Part shown: one piece after another, positions 13,243 to 18,016 of the stretch
Position numbering within the stretch: the stretch's first letter is position 1
Layout: each line of letters starts with the position of its first letter
Assembly: GCA_046262735.1 (NCBI GenBank)
Contig: JBHEMD010000129.1
Location: 1-18,016 of the forward strand
DNA: 18,016 nt
Reading direction: 5' to 3'
DNA from: AV17 sp046262735
Lineage (GTDB): Bacteria > Verrucomicrobiota > Verrucomicrobiia > Chthoniobacterales > UBA10450
The notes under the pieces: generated by a model
The model's input: the letters and a program-made list of their open reading frames with translations, nothing else
Told to the model about the DNA's origin: nothing
The model's database searches: none
Position numbers and translations under genes: made by a program

Positions 13243-15699
13243 ATGTTAGAAGATGTTCGATTTGCATTTCGACAGCTCGCAAAGAATCCAAGCTTCACGC
13301 TGATCGCGATCTTCGCGCTCGCGCTCGGCATTGGCGCTAACACGGCCATCTTTAGCGTCGTTAACGCGGTCCTGCTCCGTCCGCTCCCGTATCCCGATCC
13401 GGATCAGTTGATCCTGGTCCGCGAGCGCTCAATCAACTTCGACCGAGGCGCCGTCGGTTACATGAACTGGCTCGATTGGCACGCGGCGCAGCGCAGTTTT
13501 GTCGAGCTCGCTCTGGTCCGTCGGGAAAATTTAAATTTTTCGATGGGTGCAGGGGTGGGAGCGCCCGAACACATTCGCGGTGTTCGCGCGAGCTCGGGTT
13601 TCCTTTCCGTCCTGGGATTGAAACCGCGGATCGGTCGCGACTTGACCGCCGCGGAAGATGTCGATGGTGCGCCGCCGGTCGTGCTCATTAGTGAGAACCT
13701 GTGGCGCAAACATTTTGGCGGATCGCCGACGGTTCTCGGTCAACGCGCGTTGATTGACGGATTGAAGCGCGAAATCGTCGGTGTCTTTCCGGCGGAGCTC
13801 CAATTTGGGCGCAAACCCGACGTGATGGTGCCATTGAGCGAGATTGTGAAACAGCCGGGAATGCAAAACCGGGACAACCACCAGGGCTTCTCCGCCCTCG
13901 GCCGGCTTAAGCCCAGCGTCACGATGGCTCAGGCAATAAGCGATCTGGACGCAATCGCAACGGATCTGGAGAAAAAATATCCGGCTACAAATACCGGTCG
14001 GCGCGTGACGATGAATTCGCTCTTCGAAGCCACGGTTGGCGATTATCGCGCGAGCCTGAATCTTTTATTCGCCGCGGTTGCGTGTGTGTTGCTCATCGCC
14101 TGCGCGAACGTGGCTAATTTGCAATTTGCGCGGGCGTTAGCTCGCACGAAGGAGATAGCGGTTCGCGCCGCTCTTGGGGCAAGCCGTTGGGCGATTGCTC
14201 GTCAACTGCTGATTGAAAGCACGCTCATTGCCGTTATTGGCGCTCTCGCCGGGGTCTTGCTGACGGTCTGGAGTTTGGATGCCATTCTTGCGCTCACGCC
14301 CGCGAACGTTCCGCGATTTCAGGAAACGAAGATCGACAGCGGTGTGCTCGCCTTTACAACTGTCGCCGCATTGCTTGCCGGAATTCTGGTCGGCATCTGG
14401 CCGGCCTGGCGAATTTCGCATGCGGCTTCCCTTTCGCTCGCTCTCCACGAAGTAGGTGGCCGCGGCTCGAGCCACGGGGCGGGCCGACAACGGATGCGGT
14501 CCGGACTTGTCGTCACCCAGGTTGCGCTCGCAATCGTGTTGTTGGCTGGCGCGGGTTTGACCTTGAAAAGCTTTTGGCATGCCCAAAACGCGCCGCTCGG
14601 TTTTGATCCGCACGGCATCGTAAATTTTCCAATCGCTCTGCCCGAAGCCAAGTACAAGAAGGCCGAGCAACAAGACGCGTTCTGGACCGAGTTACTTCAG
14701 CGCGTCCACAAGATCCCTGGCGTCGAAGCGGTGGCGATCAGTGCCAACAGCCCATTCGATGATACTGAGTGGGACAGCTATTTTCATGTGAGCGGTACGC
14801 CGCCGGCGCCGCTCGGACAGGAACCGTCGGCTGAGATAACTCCGATTTCTCCCGATTATTTTCGAGTAATGGGGATGCCCATTTTGCGCGGCCGGGCGTT
14901 TGGAGCGGAAGATCCGCCCGGCGAAAAAGGTCATCCTCGCTCGATCATCATCGACGAATCGTTCGCCCGAAAATATTTCGCGGGGAAAGATCCGATCGGC
15001 CAGCACATCGACGACAACCAGACGCCGGACAAGACGGCGCCACCGATGACAATTGTTGGCGTCGTAGCGCGAACTCGAAACGAAGCGCCCGGCGAAGACA
15101 ACGTCGAAAAGCTGCAATTGGTGCAGGAATACGTGCTCGCGTCTCAGGATCCGCAGAGCGGAAACAATCTCCACGTGCGGACGAGCCTGCGCGACATCGG
15201 CCCACTCGTGGCCGCAGTGAAGCGTGAGGTGCAATCGCTCGATTCCGATCAACCGATCGGCCAGATCATTACCATGGAGCAAAGTATCGCTGCGAGCCTG
15301 GCCGCGCGGCGATTGATGATGGTTTTGTTGGCTGCGTTCGCGGTTCTTGCCCTGGTGCTGGCGAGTGTCGGCCTCTACGGCGTAATGGCATTGACCGTCA
15401 GTCAACGAACCCGCGAGCTTGGTATTCGCATGGCCCTCGGCGCCGCGCGCACCAATATTTTCCGGCTGGTGCTCGGCCACGGCATTTCACTCGTCGGCAT
15501 CGGTGTCGTCGTTGGCCTCGTTGGTGCCATTGCGATTGGCCGGGCGCTGATGTCGCTTCTTTACAACGTCGGAGCGCTTGATGCCTGCGCTGTCATTACC
15601 GCCGTCTTCTCACTCCTAACGATCGCATTGATTGCGTGTTGCGTTCCCGCGCGACGCGCCACCCGGGTCGATCCGATTGTGGCGTTACGAACGGAGTAA
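13243..15699 (+). CDS. ADOP-family duplicated FtsX/MacB permease 4
   Basis: An 818-residue permease starting at ATG 13243, 21 bp after permease 3, without a clear ribosome binding site. It opens MLEDVRFAFRQLAKNPSF, followed by a span at about 18-46. FtsX spans of half 1 are near 273-297, 327-345 and 367-389 with TKEIAVRAALGASRWAIARQ. Half 2 starts near 420-443 after a linker reading HEVGGRGSSHGAG, where permeases 1-3 have KEGGRG. It finishes with spans near 692-718, 747-770 and 782-805 and the tail RATRVDPIVALRTE. The second periplasmic domain carries a charged insert around EAPGEDNVEKLQLVQEY. The frame is intact, with no sign of decay. Confidence 0.94.
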   Translation: MLEDVRFAFRQLAKNPSFTLIAIFALALGIGANTAIFSVVNAVLLRPLPYPDPDQLILVRERSINFDRGAVGYMNWLDWHAAQRSFVELALVRRENLNFSMGAGVGAPEHIRGVRASSGFLSVLGLKPRIGRDLTAAEDVDGAPPVVLISENLWRKHFGGSPTVLGQRALIDGLKREIVGVFPAELQFGRKPDVMVPLSEIVKQPGMQNRDNHQGFSALGRLKPSVTMAQAISDLDAIATDLEKKYPATNTGRRVTMNSLFEATVGDYRASLNLLFAAVACVLLIACANVANLQFARALARTKEIAVRAALGASRWAIARQLLIESTLIAVIGALAGVLLTVWSLDAILALTPANVPRFQETKIDSGVLAFTTVAALLAGILVGIWPAWRISHAASLSLALHEVGGRGSSHGAGRQRMRSGLVVTQVALAIVLLAGAGLTLKSFWHAQNAPLGFDPHGIVNFPIALPEAKYKKAEQQDAFWTELLQRVHKIPGVEAVAISANSPFDDTEWDSYFHVSGTPPAPLGQEPSAEITPISPDYFRVMGMPILRGRAFGAEDPPGEKGHPRSIIIDESFARKYFAGKDPIGQHIDDNQTPDKTAPPMTIVGVVARTRNEAPGEDNVEKLQLVQEYVLASQDPQSGNNLHVRTSLRDIGPLVAAVKREVQSLDSDQPIGQIITMEQSIAASLAARRLMMVLLAAFAVLALVLASVGLYGVMALTVSQRTRELGIRMALGAARTNIFRLVLGHGISLVGIGVVVGLVGAIAIGRALMSLLYNVGALDACAVITAVFSLLTIALIACCVPARRATRVDPIVALRTE

Positions 15700-15708
15700 A
15701 AAAATATC

Positions 15709-18016
15709 ATGGATCATTTTCGTTTTGCATTTCGGCAGTTGATCAAAAACCCGGCGTTCTCAGCGGTTGCGATCTTGACCCTCGCGCTCGGCATTGGCGC
15801 CAACACTGCCATCTTCAGCATCGTCAACGCTGTTCTGCTCCGCCCGCTCCCTTATCCGAACGCGGACCGAATCATGGTTTTGAGCGAATCGTCCGGCCCG
15901 GGTCAGGATTTCTCGGTCGCGCTGCCCGATTATTTCGACTGGCGAAACGACAACAAGGTTTTCGAACATCTCGCCTGTACCCACAAAGAATCGCGAAATC
16001 TAAGCGGCATTCCCGGTCGCGAAGCAGAGCGGGTGTCGTGCAATTCCGTAACTCGGAATTTCTTCGATGTAATCGGCGTGCCGGCGGAAATCGGCCGGAC
16101 GTTTAGCGAGGACGAAGACAAAGTCGGCGGGCCACCGGTGGTCGTGATCAGCGACCGGCTCTGGCAACGCACATTCAATCGCGATCCCGGCGCGATTGGC
16201 CGCTCGATCAATCTGCACGATCAGAGTTACACCATCATCGGAGTCATGCCGCCGCAGATGACTTCGCCGCAAGACACTGACGCGTGGTTTTCACTGGGAC
16301 GCCGCAGCAATAATCCCGCGTGGATGGATCGTTCGCATCATCCGATGATGTTTGTCTGGGGCCGGCTCAAGCCGGGCGTGACCGTCGAGCAGGCGCGCAC
16401 AGAGATGAAAGGCATCGCGGCGCGTTTGGAGAAAACATACCCGGACACCAACACCAAGGTTTATGCGGTCGTCATGCCGCTCCTGGAAAATCTTGTCGGC
16501 AAATACAGAACCAATCTCGGACTGCTCCTCGGCGCGGTTGGATTGGTTTTGCTCATCGCCTGCGCGAACCTCGCCAACTTGTTTGCGGCGCGAGGTGCCG
16601 CGCGGGCGCGAGATCTTGCCATTCACGCCGCCGTCGGCGCAACTCGCGGGCAAATCATTCGCCAGCTCCTGACCGAAAGTTTCCTGATCGCGTTTTTTGG
16701 CGGAGCGCTTGGATTTTTCATGGCCGTTTGGGTGCGCGACGCCTTAATTTCGCTGAGTCCCGGCGACGTTTCGCGATTCCAACAGGTTTCCTTCGATCTG
16801 CCGGTCCTCGGTTTCACATTTCTGATCGCGTCGCTGACCACGATTATTTTCGGGTTGTGGCCGGCATGGCAGGCTTCGCATACCGACATTCAACTCGCCC
16901 TGAAGACCGGCTCGGCTGCAACCGGCGATCCGCCGTCCGCAAAACGGGCGCGTGACTGGCTGGTGATTGGCGAGATCGCACTCACGCTCACGTTGCTGGT
17001 CGCGGCCGGGCTTGTTCTGAAAAGTTTTTCGCGAATGCAATCGCTCCAACTCGGTTACGAGCCGCACGGTCTTTTTACCGCCCGCCTCGAGCTGACGTGG
17101 AAAACGTATTCGAGCCGCGAGAAAATCGCGGCGTTTACCAAGGCTTTACTCGACAAAGTAAGCGCGCTCCCCGGCGTTCACAGCGCCGGCATCGGTTCCA
17201 ACTCGCCGCTCATGGGTGGATGGCAAACCGGATTTTACCGGGAAGGAACGCCGGCCCCAACGGCGAGCAACATGCCGAATGCTGATCTCGAAGTGATCGC
17301 CGGCGATTATTTTGCGACCTTTAAAGTGCCGCTTCTCCGCGGGCGTACTTTCAACGATCGCGACACCACGGATTCGCCCCGGGTCATCATTATCGATCAA
17401 GCGATGGCGGAGCAATTTTTTCCGAGCGAGGACCCGATCGGTAAACGCATGGTGGTTGACGCGGGTAATGACGAAGAAGGCTACGTCATGTCCGAAATTG
17501 TCGGCGTCGTAACGCGGATGCGATTTCACGCGATCGACGAAATGGCGCCGTTGCCGGTGATCTATTGTTCAATCGCCCAGGCCCAACGCACCAGCCTCGG
17601 TCTGTTCGTTCGTTCAAACCTCAGCCCCGCGTCGCTTAACAAATCAATTCGCGACACTGTCAGCTCGATCGATCCATCGCAGCCGGTGTTCGACGCGCGC
17701 CCCATGCCCGATCGTGTTCACGAAACCTGGGGCAGTCAGCGTCTCCTCAGTTTTCTCTTCTCGATCTTCGCCGGCCTCGCCCTTCTGCTCGCGACCATCG
17801 GACTCTACGGGTTGCTCGCTTACACAACGCTCAAGCGCGTCCGCGAAATCGGAATTCGTCTCGCCCTTGGCGCCCGGCCCGCTCAGATCCGCGCGCTCGT
17901 GCTTTCGCACGGAATGCAATTGCTCTTGATCGGTTCAGCGATTGGTTTGCTCAGCGCCTTCGCGCTTTCCCGCGCATTGCAAAGCGTGCTCTTCGAAGTG
18001 AAGGGGATCGATCCGA
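15709..18016 (+). CDS. ADOP-family duplicated FtsX/MacB permease 5 (3'-truncated by window end)
   Basis: My translation from ATG 15709, 9 bp after permease 4, gives an uninterrupted frame of 769 codons running off the window. It opens MDHFRFAFRQLIKNPAFS, then LALGIGANTAIFSIVNAVLL. Half 1 FtsX spans lie near 271-296, 325-342 and 366-388, with ARDLAIHAAVGATRGQIIRQLLTES in the loop. Half 2 begins near 417-440 after a shortened linker, KTGSAATGDPPSAKRARDW, lacking the KEGGRG motif. The last visible spans are near 679-705 and 735-757, with VREIGIRLALGARPAQ between them. The visible end KGIDP aligns with the point about 40 residues before the end of the sister proteins, so only the last span and the RxDPxxALR tail are missing. 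Polar substitutions such as His in AIHAAVGA set it apart from the others. Confidence 0.92.
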   Translation, partial: MDHFRFAFRQLIKNPAFSAVAILTLALGIGANTAIFSIVNAVLLRPLPYPNADRIMVLSESSGPGQDFSVALPDYFDWRNDNKVFEHLACTHKESRNLSGIPGREAERVSCNSVTRNFFDVIGVPAEIGRTFSEDEDKVGGPPVVVISDRLWQRTFNRDPGAIGRSINLHDQSYTIIGVMPPQMTSPQDTDAWFSLGRRSNNPAWMDRSHHPMMFVWGRLKPGVTVEQARTEMKGIAARLEKTYPDTNTKVYAVVMPLLENLVGKYRTNLGLLLGAVGLVLLIACANLANLFAARGAARARDLAIHAAVGATRGQIIRQLLTESFLIAFFGGALGFFMAVWVRDALISLSPGDVSRFQQVSFDLPVLGFTFLIASLTTIIFGLWPAWQASHTDIQLALKTGSAATGDPPSAKRARDWLVIGEIALTLTLLVAAGLVLKSFSRMQSLQLGYEPHGLFTARLELTWKTYSSREKIAAFTKALLDKVSALPGVHSAGIGSNSPLMGGWQTGFYREGTPAPTASNMPNADLEVIAGDYFATFKVPLLRGRTFNDRDTTDSPRVIIIDQAMAEQFFPSEDPIGKRMVVDAGNDEEGYVMSEIVGVVTRMRFHAIDEMAPLPVIYCSIAQAQRTSLGLFVRSNLSPASLNKSIRDTVSSIDPSQPVFDARPMPDRVHETWGSQRLLSFLFSIFAGLALLLATIGLYGLLAYTTLKRVREIGIRLALGARPAQIRALVLSHGMQLLLIGSAIGLLSAFALSRALQSVLFEVKGIDP

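Larger units (their letters stand above)
2710..18016 (+). other. Predicted sigma-54-driven efflux operon (transcription unit, open at 3' end)
   Basis: Eight complete genes and one partial gene run in the same direction, with gaps of 7, 8, 30, -1, 5, 16, 21 and 9 bp. There is no room for an internal terminator or a conventional promoter region between them. Except for the first gene, the starts lack Shine-Dalgarno sequences, fitting translational coupling or leader-independent initiation. The only promoter I can support is the sigma-54 site at 2684-2699. The operon end lies outside the window. Confidence 0.75.

Noticed and set aside
14692..15480. Antisense open frame of 262 codons on the - strand
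   Set aside because: It is a shadow opposite permease 4 with His/Arg-rich composition and no domain.
16320..16955. Alternative + strand frame of 211 codons
   Set aside because: It overlaps permease 5 in another frame; the ADOP frame carries all conserved motifs.
1..18016. CRISPR array, tRNA/rRNA genes, insertion sequences, attachment sites
   Set aside because: I looked on both strands and found no regularly spaced direct repeats, cloverleaf-type sequence, transposase or integrase motifs, or long terminal inverted repeats.

Overview
The window is high-GC coding DNA with every gene on the + strand. It reads as one locus of a soil-type Gram-negative bacterium, Verrucomicrobiota or Acidobacteriota. 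The reasons are the array of ADOP-type permeases (the 'acidobacterial duplicated orphan permease' family, common in those phyla), the near absence of Shine-Dalgarno sequences inside the operon, and short intergenic hairpin repeats that I associate from memory with soil Verrucomicrobiota. The phylum call is tentative and Verrucomicrobiota is slightly favoured.

Region 1 (1-2506) encodes a two-component system. The first gene is the 3' part of an NtrC-type sigma-54 response regulator (end of receiver, AAA+ domain, Fis-type helix-turn-helix). The second is an NtrY-like membrane histidine kinase with almost no periplasmic loop. Hairpin repeats lie between them and after the kinase.

Region 2 (2507-2779) is the control region. 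It holds three GTCCC/GGGAC half-sites spaced exactly 11 bp apart, a perfect 10+1+10 bp palindrome, and a full-consensus sigma-54 promoter (TGGCACG-N4-TTGCA). A short leader with the only good ribosome binding site of the operon follows. The sequence therefore points to the adjacent response regulator as the activator of the operon downstream.

Region 3 (2780-18016, continuing past the edge) is a compact operon with gaps of 5-30 bp and one 1-bp overlap. In order it encodes a 91-residue single-span membrane protein, a MacA/HlyD-type periplasmic adaptor, a MacB-type ATPase, ADOP permease 1, a second atypical ATPase, and ADOP permeases 2, 3, 4 and 5, the last cut by the window end. No outer-membrane TolC partner is present.

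Proposed working model: a cell-envelope signal sensed in or at the membrane activates the kinase and regulator. The regulator then switches on a tripartite-type efflux or envelope-mechanics system in which one adaptor and two ATPases serve five different duplicated permeases. The sigma-54 wiring is strongly supported by sequence. The transported substrate cannot be read from it.
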